Part shown: positions 19,157-27,745 of the stretch, one piece after another
How the letters are laid out: the number at the start of each line of letters is the position of its first letter
How positions within the stretch are numbered: the first letter of the stretch is position 1
DNA from: Methylobacterium sp. Leaf125
Lineage (GTDB): Bacteria; Pseudomonadota; Alphaproteobacteria; Rhizobiales; Beijerinckiaceae
Direction: 5' to 3'
NCBI RefSeq assembly: GCF_001423085.1
Contig: NZ_LMNU01000012.1
Location: forward strand, 380,698-444,697
Length of the DNA: 64,000 bases
Program-made: the position numbers and the translations under genes
Notes under the pieces: generated by a model
Databases searched by the model: none
The model's input: only the letters and a program-made list of their open reading frames with translations
Told to the model about the DNA's origin: nothing

Positions 19157-20059
19157 ATGATGTTCCGCCTCGCCCACCTGACCGACCCCCATGTGGGGCC
19201 GCTGACACGCCCGCGCCTGCGCCAGCTCCTGAGCAAGCGCGCCACCGGCTACGTGAACTGGCAGCGCGGCCGCAAGGACGCTCACGACATGGAGGTGCTG
19301 GCCGCCCTGGTGGCCGACCTTCAGGCGCAGGGGCACGACCACATCGCCTGCACCGGCGACCTCTGCAACATCGGCCTGCCGAGCGAGTGGTCGACCGCGA
19401 AGGTGTTCCTGGAAGCCCTCGGAACACCCGAGGCCGTCAGCTTCGTGCCGGGCAACCACGACGCCTACGTGCGCGGCTCCCTCGAGGGCCTGCTCCTGGC
19501 CTGCGGCGCCTGGACCGCCGGGGACGACGGCACGCACGGGCATTTCCCGTACCTGCGCCGGCGCGGGCCGGTGGCCCTGATCGGCCTGTCCTCGGCGGTG
19601 CCCACGAAGCCGCTGATGGCCAGCGGCCGCCTCGGGCCGCAGCAGATCGCCGCCACGGAAACCCTGCTGCGGACGCTGGGGGCCGAACCCGAGCCGCCCT
19701 TCCGCGTGGTGATGATCCACCACCCGTCGCATCCCGGCGGCACGTCGTCCGGGCGTGAACTGAAGGATGCGGGGGCGTTCACCGCCATGGTGGCCCATGC
19801 GGGGGCGGAGTTGATCCTGCACGGGCACAATCACGTCCGCAGCGTCGCGTTCGTGCCCGGGCCCGGGGGGAGGTCGATTCCAGTGGTGGGGGCCGCCTCG
19901 GCATCGGCCCGGGGCGATGCCCGGCATCACCGCGCCAGCTACCACCTCTATACGATCACGCGCCAGGCGACGGGCTATGCCGTCGCGGGCATCGAGCGGG
20001 GCCTGACGGAGACCGGGATCATCGAGGATCTCGGCGCCCTGGCCCTGGCCCGGTCCTGA
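19157..20059 (+). CDS. Metallophosphoesterase (calcineurin-like)
   Basis: A 300-residue cytoplasmic phosphoesterase with all dimetal-site motifs: HLTDPH near residue 7, TGDLCN, PGNHDAY, MIHHPSHP and HGHNHVRS. This is the order of the Icc/CpdA-like class, which acts on cyclic nucleotides or other phosphodiesters. The actual substrate cannot be told from sequence. The chosen start is the first ATG of an ATG-ATG pair after a G-rich stretch; 19160 is equally possible. The 5' extension to 19115 is not supported. Confidence 0.88.
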   Translation: MMFRLAHLTDPHVGPLTRPRLRQLLSKRATGYVNWQRGRKDAHDMEVLAALVADLQAQGHDHIACTGDLCNIGLPSEWSTAKVFLEALGTPEAVSFVPGNHDAYVRGSLEGLLLACGAWTAGDDGTHGHFPYLRRRGPVALIGLSSAVPTKPLMASGRLGPQQIAATETLLRTLGAEPEPPFRVVMIHHPSHPGGTSSGRELKDAGAFTAMVAHAGAELILHGHNHVRSVAFVPGPGGRSIPVVGAASASARGDARHHRASYHLYTITRQATGYAVAGIERGLTETGIIEDLGALALARS

Positions 20060-20096
20060 GGCGACGCCGCACGGGCGCCGCCCCGGGGTGTCGGGG

Positions 20097-20249
20097 TCAG
20101 GCGTCCTCGAGCACCTTCGCCTGGGCGGCGATGCTGGCCTGGTAGCGCTCCGCCTGCAGGCGGGTCAGGCCGCTGACGAGCACGGACTCGCCGCGGTACA
20201 CCGTATAGGTGCCGTCATGCGTCGGCTTCACGCGAATCACGTTGGACAT
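20097..20249 (-). CDS. Small hypothetical protein (50 aa)
   Basis: Reads MSNVIRVKPTHDG, TYTVYRGESVLVSG, LTRLQAERYQAS and ends in KVLEDA, 50 residues. The composition and codon use are protein-like, and the frame lies convergent to the metallophosphoesterase. The central YxVYRGESVLVSGL segment looks like a small beta structure, and the C-terminal half is helical. No clear ribosome-binding site was seen. No function is proposed. Confidence 0.6.
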   Translation of the reverse strand: MSNVIRVKPTHDGTYTVYRGESVLVSGLTRLQAERYQASIAAQAKVLEDA

Positions 20250-20589
20250 GGCTGTCACCCCGTCAAAAAAGGTTAGACGCGATATTATTTTGGCGGAGAG
20301 GAAACATTAACGGTCGGTTCAGACTACGCAAGTCCTCGCCTGCCCGGGAACTGATAAATCGATCCCGCAACGCAGCGAACATCTTGGTATTTCAGTCCGG
20401 CCCGCGAAAACCCTGAACCTTCTCAACGAATGGCTACGCTTGCGCTGCACCATGATCGCCGGGGGAGGGCGGGGCCGGCAAAGCCTGTTCGCTCGGCGGG
20501 CCGGTCCGTCGCCCCCGTCCGGACCCCGCGGAGGCCACCTCGCCGCCGCGGCTGATTCTCCGGATCCGCGCCCCGGGGGCGCCCGTCCG
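20250..20589. other. Intergenic stretch, no gene seen
   Basis: 340 bases between two minus-strand genes. The part nearest the 50-residue gene is AT-rich (20260-20310) and is the likely promoter for it. The remainder is GC-rich with no open frame of quality. Confidence 0.4.
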
Positions 20590-21165
20590 TCAGGCGTCGC
20601 GCGCCGGCCGGCCCGGAGCGCCGCCGAGATTGGCCTGCAGGTAGTCGCTGATCTTGCGCAGGTAGGCTTCCAGGTCCTGGACCTCGCCCTCGGCGGAGCG
20701 CGCCCGCTGCCGCGCATCGAGGGCGGCCTGATCCGCTTCGCGCCGTGCCATCTCGGCCTCGCGGACGCGCAGCTGGGCTTCGCGCATCCGGATCTCCAGC
20801 TCCATGGCCTGACGCCGCCAGGCGGACGCCTCCGCCCGGGCGCGATCCAGCTCGGCCTGCTGCTCGACCCGCTCCCGGTGGGTGAGGCGGATCAGGTCCC
20901 GGGCCTGGGCCGAGATCGTATCCACCCGCTCGTGCAGCGCCTGGATCGTCTCCATGCTGTGCTCGACCAAGCGCAGGGTCGTGGCGCCGAGCTCCGAGGT
21001 GGGCGTGGTCGACGCCACGGGCACCAGGGCGAGCGCCTGGCTGCCGCTCCGCTCGGGGCTCTCCGTCTCGCGCAGGTCGGAGACCTCGACCCCGTGACGG
21101 ACGGGCAGCCGGGCGAGCGCGAGATCGATCACGGGCGACAGGATGGAGGAGGCGGCAGCGGACAT
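20590..21165 (-). CDS. Coiled-coil protein, unknown function
   Basis: A 191-residue protein. After a short N-terminal part (SAAASSILSPVIDLALARLP) it becomes a long alpha-helical, heptad-rich stretch from about residue 65 to 175, full of Glu, Arg, Ala and Gln (REAQLRVREAEMARREADQAALDARQRARSAEGE), ending in a short helix LEAYLRKISDYLQANLGG. It is the last of three consecutive minus-strand genes for coiled-coil proteins. A structural or scaffolding role is likely, but no family could be named. The start MSAAASS at 21165 was chosen over an unrelated upstream extension. Confidence 0.7.
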   Translation of the reverse strand: MSAAASSILSPVIDLALARLPVRHGVEVSDLRETESPERSGSQALALVPVASTTPTSELGATTLRLVEHSMETIQALHERVDTISAQARDLIRLTHRERVEQQAELDRARAEASAWRRQAMELEIRMREAQLRVREAEMARREADQAALDARQRARSAEGEVQDLEAYLRKISDYLQANLGGAPGRPARDA

Positions 21166-21313
21166 CTGTGCAGCAGACCTGGGGGCGGGGACCCGGACGG
21201 GAAAACGGTCTTGGTGACGGTCTCGGTAACTATCTCGGTGGCGGTCGTCGCGCAGGGTCCCGGGCGGGCGGCGGGACCCCGCAGGGTGGGTCCGCCGCCG
21301 ACGCCCCGGCCCC

Positions 21314-21760
21314 TCACGGCGTCGCGACCTTGGCCGGATTCGCCTCCTCCGCCGGCGCGCGGCGGGTGAAGCCCTCGACCACGGCGTCGTGCAGGCGGGC
21401 CAGCCACTCCTCGGCCTCGTCCGCCCGGCGCTCGGCGAGGTCGGCGCGGGACTGGGCGGCGGCGACCTGCGCCTCCAGGGCGGTGGCCCGCTCCAGGGCC
21501 CGTGCCACCGTGCGCTCCAGCTCCTGCTCCAGCTCGGCGGCCCGCTCCTCGCTGATGCGGATCGCGGCCGTCGCCTCGTGGATGAGGTCGAGGGAGGCGG
21601 ACCAGTCCCGCTTCGGACCGGCATTGGCCGGGGCCGGCAGCGCCTCGTCCGACGGGCCCTGCTCGGGCGCGGCCGACCCGCGATGGGGGCTGGGCAAGCT
21701 GCGCATCAGCCAGGCTCCGGCAGAAGAGGTTTCTCGGTCGCGAAGCGCGGTCTCGGACAT
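21314..21760 (-). CDS. Coiled-coil protein, unknown function
   Basis: A 148-residue protein with a Pro/Ala-rich disordered N terminus and a coiled coil from about residue 60 to 125 (EERAAELEQELERT, AQVAAAQSRADLAERRADEAEEWL). A short helix (LARLHDAVVEGFTRR) precedes a disordered tail. The architecture parallels its downstream neighbour: disordered head, coiled coil, terminal amphipathic helix. This suggests that the two are diverged relatives or partners. It is the middle gene of the coiled-coil array. Confidence 0.7.
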   Translation of the reverse strand: MSETALRDRETSSAGAWLMRSLPSPHRGSAAPEQGPSDEALPAPANAGPKRDWSASLDLIHEATAAIRISEERAAELEQELERTVARALERATALEAQVAAAQSRADLAERRADEAEEWLARLHDAVVEGFTRRAPAEEANPAKVATP

Positions 21761-21850
21761 CTGGGCATCCCTGCGCGGGGTCTCCGCCGCGCCGTCTCTT
21801 GAAGGGGTGGAGGGGTCGGGTCGGCGAGGCTGGATCGGTCGGGTCGGGCG

Positions 21851-23368
21851 CTACTTCTCGGGCGGGGGCGTGAAGGGACGGACGTTGCTCGGCTCCGGCG
21901 CGGGCGCGGCCGGCTCGTTCCGCGCCACCTCGTCCCCGGCGAAGCTGCGGGCCGAGCGGCGCAGGGCCTCGTGCTGCTTCTGCAGGGCGACGCGGCTCTC
22001 GCGGGCGATGTCGAGGGCGCCCTGGGCCAGCTTGCGCTCGGAGCGCTCGTGCTGAAGCTCCTCGATCAGGCGGTGGTTCACGGTCTCGAAATCCGCGCGC
22101 TCCACCTCCTGGCGGTGGACGAGGTGGTCGATGCGGTCGGACAGGCTGGAGACCCGGCCGAGGGCCTGTTCCAGGGCCGCATCCTTGGCCGCCATCGCCT
22201 TGGTCAGCATCTCGCAGCGGTGCTCGAATTCCGAGCGCGCGCGCTGCATTTCGAGAAAGCGCTCGTTCTGCCGGGCGAGATCGACCTGGGCGCTCTCCAG
22301 CCGACGCTCCAGGGTGACGCGCTCGATGGAGGCTTCCTTGAGACCGCGCTCGGCCGAGCGGCCGGCCTCGTCGCGTTCGCGCAGCTGGGTGCGCAACTGG
22401 GACAGCATCTGCTCGGTGTTGGCGAGGCGGCTCGTGGCGGCCTCGACCCGCATGGCGAGGCTCGCGCGCTCGGTGCGATGGTTGGCGACCTCGGCCTCGT
22501 ACTGGGCCTCCGCCTTCTGGGCGGCGGCGACCTCGGCGGCCAGCTGCTGCTCGACGTTGTGCAGGGCGACGCGGTTGGACTCGGCCTGACCCTCGAACTC
22601 CTCGGCCCGGGCGGTCAGCTCGGCGAGCTGGGCCGCCTGGGCCTCGCTCAGGTTCTGGAGCCGGAGGTTGTCCCGGTCCAGGGCGTGCCGGCTCTCGCGC
22701 AGGTCCTGCAGCTCGCTGTCGGAGCGGGCCAGGGCCTGGTCCAGGGCCTTGGCCTCAACCCGCAGCGCCTTGCTCTCGCCCTGCAGGGCACGGCTCTGCT
22801 CGGTCTCGGCGAACAGACGCCGCTCCAGGTTCTCGGCCTGTAGGGTCTTGTCGCGCAGGGCGATCCGGACCTCCTCGGCCGCCGCGTCGCGGGCCTGGAG
22901 GCTGGTCTCGAGGTGGTGCAGCTGGATCTTGGCGGCGGCGACGTCGTTGGTCGCCGCGGCGAGGCGCCCGGTGGCGTCGGCGAGATCGCGCCGGAGGGTG
23001 GCGGCGGTGCTCTGCTCCATCGCCAGCAGGGTCTCGAGCTCCGCCGTCCGGACCTTGGCCCGCGGAAGCTCCTCGGTGATCGCCACGATCGGCACGAGCA
23101 GGGCGGAGAAATCCGCCTGGAGCGACTTCAGGTCGTCGAGCCGCTCGGACATTTCGGCCACGCGGAACCGCAGGCTCTCGTTGTGCTGCCCAAGAGAATC
23201 CAGCGAAAGGTCTTCACTGTCCAGTGAAGGCTCCGTCGTCTCGGCCTCATCAGCAATTCGGATAAAAGGCACGTCCTGTATTGGAGCGCGCAACAACGCA
23301 TCGGTCTGTTGGGAAGACGGCGCCTTGCTTTCACTTGCGGTCAATTTGCGGAGCGAAAGCCAGCTCAT
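21851..23368 (-). CDS. Large coiled-coil protein (crescentin/SMC-like helix content), unknown function
   Basis: A 505-residue protein. Residues from about 60 to 470 are almost unbroken coiled coil (for example LETLLAMEQSTAATLRRDLADATGRL and LERRLESAQVDLARQNERF). The first 60 residues and the last 35 (EPAAPAPEPSNVRPFTPPPEK) are disordered. No ATP-binding or membrane segment is present, so it is not an SMC ATPase. Its shape resembles bacterial intermediate-filament-like proteins. The start MSWLSLRKL at 23368 was preferred to an upstream extension to 23401. It is the first gene of the array. Confidence 0.75.
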   Translation of the reverse strand: MSWLSLRKLTASESKAPSSQQTDALLRAPIQDVPFIRIADEAETTEPSLDSEDLSLDSLGQHNESLRFRVAEMSERLDDLKSLQADFSALLVPIVAITEELPRAKVRTAELETLLAMEQSTAATLRRDLADATGRLAAATNDVAAAKIQLHHLETSLQARDAAAEEVRIALRDKTLQAENLERRLFAETEQSRALQGESKALRVEAKALDQALARSDSELQDLRESRHALDRDNLRLQNLSEAQAAQLAELTARAEEFEGQAESNRVALHNVEQQLAAEVAAAQKAEAQYEAEVANHRTERASLAMRVEAATSRLANTEQMLSQLRTQLRERDEAGRSAERGLKEASIERVTLERRLESAQVDLARQNERFLEMQRARSEFEHRCEMLTKAMAAKDAALEQALGRVSSLSDRIDHLVHRQEVERADFETVNHRLIEELQHERSERKLAQGALDIARESRVALQKQHEALRRSARSFAGDEVARNEPAAPAPEPSNVRPFTPPPEK

Positions 23369-23659
23369 TTCTGCGATCCATCCTCGTGGCGGACAACCCA
23401 CGACACGGATTTATCAAAGTTGCAATTTCCCTCCCCTGTCAATCACGCCAAACGGGTCCTCTTAGCAAAATGTTAACGTATGGCTTTTGTGGCGCAGGGC
23501 CGCGAGATCCGGCGCGTTGCTGGGCTCGGTCTAACAATCGTTAGGGTCCACTTGGGGGCGGGACGGACGATTGCTGGAATGCGGCGCACAAGCGTGTCCG
23601 CAATTCCTCGCGTAAGCGTGAACACTCCGCTGGGGATGGCGCCTGCCGCCCGCGCCGAT

Positions 23660-23938
23660 TCACGCCGGTCCGGCGTCGCGCGGCCCCTCGGGATGCTCGG
23701 GCGGCGTCCCGTCGGCGGCGGGGCGGAAGTCGCCCCAGGCCTCCCGCGCCCCACGCCAGGCCAGGAGGTGGAGGAGCGGGAGCCGCACCTCGACGATGAG
23801 GTCATCGTCCAGCAGGCCGGGGACGATCTCCGTGGTGGCGTCCGGAAACCGGGCGAGGACCGCCGCCTGAATCCGGCGCAGGCGCGGGAGCTGGTCCGCC
23901 GTGGGCTCGACGAGAATGTGCTTGATGACCCGGATCAT
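23660..23938 (-). CDS. Hypothetical protein (92 aa)
   Basis: Begins MIRVIKHILVEPTADQLPRLRRIQ and continues with FPDATTEIVPGLLDDDLIVEVRLPLLHLLAWRG. It has the alternating pattern of a small alpha/beta protein, then a Pro/Gly-rich tail. The codon bias suits the genome, but there is no strong ribosome-binding site and no family match. It stands alone between the coiled-coil array and the Crp-type gene. The N-terminal half looks more protein-like than the tail. Confidence 0.45.
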   Translation of the reverse strand: MIRVIKHILVEPTADQLPRLRRIQAAVLARFPDATTEIVPGLLDDDLIVEVRLPLLHLLAWRGAREAWGDFRPAADGTPPEHPEGPRDAGPA

Positions 23939-24223
23939 GCCCGCTCATCGCATGGCGAGGGCGCAGCCGTCAGCCGGACAGCTTGTCCTATCGCGCCGCG
24001 CCCGGAACGACGTTCGATCGCGACGTCGCGGCACCGCCTCGGGACCTTGCAGTTCTAAGGCGTCTTCGCTGCACTCACTCGCATTCTCAACGCAGCATAA
24101 TTTGTCCGATTGTCGACAATTCGTGTATCGATGATTGAATACGCCCAATTCGCTCGCTAACATTCATAGACATAAGAACTACTTAAGTTCAGTCATCCAC
24201 CGCGTTTCACGAGTGAAGACTGC

Positions 24224-25057
24224 ATGAACCGGACAGACAACGCGGCTGCACGCTTACCGAATCCCGTCACGCGAAAGCTCGAGAGCTTTGTCGAGTTGTC
24301 GGAGGCGGACCGGGCGAGGCTGGAACGGATCAGCGCGGAGCGGCGCAGCCTCGACCCGCACACCCCGCTGGTGCGCGAGGGCGACAAGCCGGACGGTCTC
24401 TGGCTGATCGTGGACGGGGTGGCGTGCCGCCAGAAGGCGCGGGTGAGCGGCCGGCGTCAGATCCTGGCGTTCCTGCTGCCCGGCGACCTCTGCGACCTGG
24501 ATGCCTCCCTCCTGGAGCGGATGGACCACAGCATCGTCACCCTGTCGCCCTGCAAGGCGGTTCACCTCGCGTCCGAGACCATCGCCGAAATCCTGGACAC
24601 CGCCCCCGCGGTGGCCTGTGCCCTGCGGCTCAGCACGCTGGTCGACGAGGCGACCCTGCGCGAGTGGGTGGTGAATCTCGGATGCCAGCCCGGCGTGAAG
24701 CGGATCGCCCACCTGTTCTGCGAACTCTTCGTTCGTCAGGCGCGGGTGGGGCGGACGACCGGCAACAGCTGCGCGCTGCCGCTGACCCAAGGCGATCTCG
24801 CCGACGCCACCGGCCTCTCGAACGTCCACGTCAACCGGGTTCTGCAGGAGCTGCGCGGCGATGGGCTCATCGAGCTCCGGGACCGGCGCCTCACCATTCC
24901 CAATCTGGCGGCCCTGTCCGCCTTCGCCGAATTTGACCCGGGCTACCTTCGCGTCGAGTCGGACACGGACCAGCGCCCGCTCCAGCGGATTCCGGCCCAT
25001 CGGCTGAACGCCATGGCCGCCCATTGCCTCGGCGCCCAGGTCCTACGCCCGAATTGA
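24224..25057 (+). CDS. Crp/Fnr-family transcriptional regulator
   Basis: A 277-residue regulator. The N-terminal cupin (about residues 20-140) has EGDKPDGLWLIVDGVA and FLLPGDLCDLDA. The C-terminal winged helix contains LPLTQGDLADATGLSNVHVNRVLQELRGDGLIEL. It lacks the four-cysteine cluster of Fnr and the typical cAMP-binding RxE-ARS motif, so it probably senses something else. It is clearly paralogous to the gene at 58199 (shared LVDEATLREWVVNLG and GxRIAHLF-E blocks). The 285-base upstream gap is AT-rich and suits a regulated promoter. Confidence 0.88.
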   Translation: MNRTDNAAARLPNPVTRKLESFVELSEADRARLERISAERRSLDPHTPLVREGDKPDGLWLIVDGVACRQKARVSGRRQILAFLLPGDLCDLDASLLERMDHSIVTLSPCKAVHLASETIAEILDTAPAVACALRLSTLVDEATLREWVVNLGCQPGVKRIAHLFCELFVRQARVGRTTGNSCALPLTQGDLADATGLSNVHVNRVLQELRGDGLIELRDRRLTIPNLAALSAFAEFDPGYLRVESDTDQRPLQRIPAHRLNAMAAHCLGAQVLRPN

Positions 25058-25140
25058 CGGACAACGGACCGCGCAGGATCTCGGCCGCGCCCGAACGCTC
25101 GGGCACCAGCGGATCTGTCGAGTGGGAAGAGGGAAGTGCT

Positions 25141-25215
25141 TGGCGCGCCCACGGGGAATCGAACCCCGGTCTGATCCGTGAGAGGGACCTGTCCTAACCG
25201 CTAGACGATGGGCGC
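25141..25215 (-). tRNA. tRNA-Glu (anticodon CTC)
   Basis: The complement folds as a cloverleaf: acceptor GCGCCCA with TGGGCGC, the D arm with TCTAGCGGTTAGGA, anticodon stem GGTCC/GGATC around loop CTCTCAC giving anticodon CTC, and T arm CGGGG-TTCGATT-CCCCG. Discriminator G and CCA are encoded. It reads Glu codon GAG. Confidence 0.97.
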
Positions 25216-25462
25216 GGACCGGCGGGAAGCCGTTGGTAATCGCTCTGGCGATCCGTGCTTCCCGGCCGATGGGCGATCGTATAGCGAGGGTCGCGCGGCA
25301 CGACAAGGGCTGAAATGGTCCGGTCGGCGCAGACGCGACATTTTTAGAGCGAAGGATCGCCCCTTGCCGGGACTCCAAGATCTGCCGGGACTCGAACATC
25401 TGCCGGGACGCGACCATGGGCAGGGGTCAACGGACCGCCGCGCGACGCTCCCTGAGGACGCC

Positions 25463-26413
25463 GTGACGGAGCGCCTGGACCGGGCCCTGGCCCGGGCCTT
25501 TCCCGACGTCTCGCGCTCGCGGCTGCAGGATCTCATCCGAGCCGGACAGGTGTGCCGGGACGGCACCGTCAGCCTCGACCCCTCCGCGAAGGTCGGCCCC
25601 GGGGCCGAACTCGCCGTGGTGATGCCGGAGGCCGTGGCGGCCGAACCCGTGGCCCAGGCCCTCGACCTCGCCATCGTGTACGAGGACGACGACCTCATCG
25701 TCATCGACAAGCCCGCCGGCCTCGTCGTCCACCCGGCGCCCGGCCACGAATCGGGCACCCTGGTGAACGGCCTCATCGCCCATTGCGGCGAGAGCCTGTC
25801 GGGGATCGGCGGCGTGCGCCGGCCGGGGATCGTCCACCGCATCGACAAGGACACCAGCGGCCTGCTGGTGGTGGGCAAGAACGATCTGGCCCATGCGGGG
25901 CTCACGGCGCAGTTCGCCGACCATGGCCGCACCGGGCCCCTGGAGCGGGCCTATCTCGCCCTGGCCTGGGGCGTCCCCGAGCCCCGCGCCGGCACCATCG
26001 AGGCGAACCTCGCCCGCAGCGTGCGCAACCGGGAGAAGATCGCGGTGGTACGCGGGGAGGGCGGCCGCCACGCGATCACCCATTACCGCGTCGAGGCGGT
26101 GCTCGGGACCGAGGCGCCGGTGGCGCTGGTGCGCTGCACGCTGGAGACGGGACGCACGCATCAGATCCGCGTGCATCTCAGCCATCGGGGCCATCCGCTG
26201 CTGGGGGACACGGTCTATGGCGGCGCCTTCAAGACCAAGGCGGGCCGCCTCGGCCCGGAGGCGCGCGCCGCCCTCGACACCCTGGGGCGACAGGCCCTCC
26301 ACGCCAGCGTGCTGGGCTTCGCCCATCCGCGCACGGGCGACACCCTGCATTTCGAGAGTCCGCTGCCGCCGGACCTCCAGGCCCTGGTCGGCGCGCTCCG
26401 GGCCGGGGCGTAG
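25463..26413 (+). CDS. RluA/RluD-family ribosomal large-subunit pseudouridine synthase
   Basis: Isomerises uridine to pseudouridine in rRNA. The N-terminal S4 RNA-binding domain is seen at about residues 3-60 (RLDRALARAFPDVSRSRLQDLIRAGQV). The catalytic domain has VIDKPAGLVVHPAPGH and HRIDKDTSGLLVV with the catalytic Asp near residue 128. TGRTHQIRVHLSHRGHPLLGD follows. The 316 residues fit RluD. The frame extends to 25208, overlapping the tRNA, but the real start is the GTG at 25463 with GAGGA five bases before. RluD (23S positions 1911/1915/1917) is the likely specificity. It lies 235 bases ahead of rpoH. Confidence 0.9.
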   Translation: MTERLDRALARAFPDVSRSRLQDLIRAGQVCRDGTVSLDPSAKVGPGAELAVVMPEAVAAEPVAQALDLAIVYEDDDLIVIDKPAGLVVHPAPGHESGTLVNGLIAHCGESLSGIGGVRRPGIVHRIDKDTSGLLVVGKNDLAHAGLTAQFADHGRTGPLERAYLALAWGVPEPRAGTIEANLARSVRNREKIAVVRGEGGRHAITHYRVEAVLGTEAPVALVRCTLETGRTHQIRVHLSHRGHPLLGDTVYGGAFKTKAGRLGPEARAALDTLGRQALHASVLGFAHPRTGDTLHFESPLPPDLQALVGALRAGA

Positions 26414-26648
26414 CGCCGCTGACACAGTCAAGACCGCGTGGGCGTGCGCCAGGACACGGCGGGCTGCGGCCATTCGTGACATGACCGACCCAAGCGAGAT
26501 CCCGCGCGTTGATGCCAGACGCGGCCCACGCGTCGCCTTTCCGTTCCCGCCGGTTTCCCGCTAGAGTGAGGGAATCGAACGGTCGGCTCAAGGGAGCGGC
26601 GGTTCGCTCCGGACCGCCCTCAGGGGGTCCTTTCAAGGAGGTAAGATC

Positions 26649-27539
26649 ATGGCCGGCGCATTGCCAGTGCTCGCCACCGAAGGTGGCCTCTCACGCTACC
26701 TCGACGAGATCCGCAAGTTCCCGATGCTGGAGCCGAACGAGGAGTTCACGCTCGCGAAGGACTGGCGCGAGAAGGGCGATCGCAACGCCGCTCATCGGCT
26801 CGTCACGTCCCACCTGCGCCTCGTCGCCAAGATCGCCATGGGCTATCGCGGCTACGGCCTGCCGATCGGCGAGGTCGTGTCCGAGGGCAATGTCGGCCTG
26901 ATGCAGGCGGTCAAGCGCTTCGAGCCGGACAAGGGCTTCCGCCTGGCCACCTATGCCATGTGGTGGATCAAGGCGGCGATCCAGGAGTACATCCTGCGCT
27001 CGTGGTCCCTCGTGAAGATGGGCACCACCGCCAACCAGAAGAAGCTCTTCTTCAACCTGCGCAAGGCCAAGGGGCGGATCTCGGCCCTCGACGAGGGCGA
27101 CCTCAAGCCGGATCAGGTCGCGCAGATCGCCACCAAGCTCGGCGTGCCCGAGCAGGAGGTGATCGACATGAACCGCCGCCTCTCGGGCGACACCTCCCTC
27201 AACGCGCCCCTGCGCGAGGAAGGCGAGGGCGAGTGGCAGGATTGGCTCGTGGACAACAGCCCGAGCCAGGAGACCGTGCTCGCCCGCGAGGAGGAGGGGC
27301 AGAACCGCCTCTCGGCCCTGCGTGACGCTCTCTCCGTGCTCAACCCGCGCGAGCGGCGCATCTTCGAGGCCCGTCGCCTCGCCGACGACCCGATAACCCT
27401 GGAGGACCTCTCGGGCGAATTCGGCGTCTCGCGCGAGCGCGTCCGCCAGATCGAGGTCCGCGCCTTCGAGAAGATCCAGGAGGCGGTCAAGCGCAACCTG
27501 GCCACCCGCGAAGCCCCGCGCGCCGAGGCCCACGCCTGA
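26649..27539 (+). CDS. rpoH: RNA polymerase sigma-32 (heat-shock) factor
   Basis: Directs RNA polymerase to heat-shock promoters, in keeping with dnaK and dnaJ in the same window. The 296 residues contain region 2 (SHLRLVAKIAMGYRGYGLP, EGNVGLMQAVKRFEPDKGFRLATYAMWWI) and the RpoH box QKKLFFNLRKAKGR near residue 130. Region 4 has GVSRERVRQIEVRAFEKIQ. A strong AAGGAGG lies seven bases before the ATG. Many Rhizobiales carry several rpoH paralogues, so this may be one of a set. A long hairpin terminates it downstream. Confidence 0.95.
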   Translation: MAGALPVLATEGGLSRYLDEIRKFPMLEPNEEFTLAKDWREKGDRNAAHRLVTSHLRLVAKIAMGYRGYGLPIGEVVSEGNVGLMQAVKRFEPDKGFRLATYAMWWIKAAIQEYILRSWSLVKMGTTANQKKLFFNLRKAKGRISALDEGDLKPDQVAQIATKLGVPEQEVIDMNRRLSGDTSLNAPLREEGEGEWQDWLVDNSPSQETVLAREEEGQNRLSALRDALSVLNPRERRIFEARRLADDPITLEDLSGEFGVSRERVRQIEVRAFEKIQEAVKRNLATREAPRAEAHA

Positions 27540-27597
27540 TCGTCCGAGCGGGTCTTCAGTCAAAGCGGGTCTTCGGTCGAAGCGGTCATCAGTGAAA

Positions 27598-27639
27598 CGA
27601 CAACAGCCCCCCGGCCATCGTACCGGGGGGCTGTTGTCG
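27598..27639. terminator. Intrinsic terminator after rpoH, convergent position
   Basis: Perfect 17-bp arms (CGACAACAGCCCCCCGG and its complement) surround the 8-base loop CCATCGTA, 58 bases after the rpoH stop. It lies between convergent rpoH and the minus-strand gene ending at 27746. It lacks a T-tract, but the stem is strong enough to act in both directions. Confidence 0.75.
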
Positions 27640-27745
27640 TATGGGGCCGCGTGTCCGGTCGAACCTCGCTCGCCGAACGTGCGCGCGCCCGCGATTTAGG
27701 GAGCGGCCTCACCGCTCCTTGACCAAGGCCGCGGCGCGCGACGCC

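Noticed and set aside
25208..25462. N-terminal extension of the RluD-type protein
   Set aside because: It overlaps the tRNA-Glu gene, lacks conservation, and a GTG with a well-spaced GAGGA lies at the S4 domain start.
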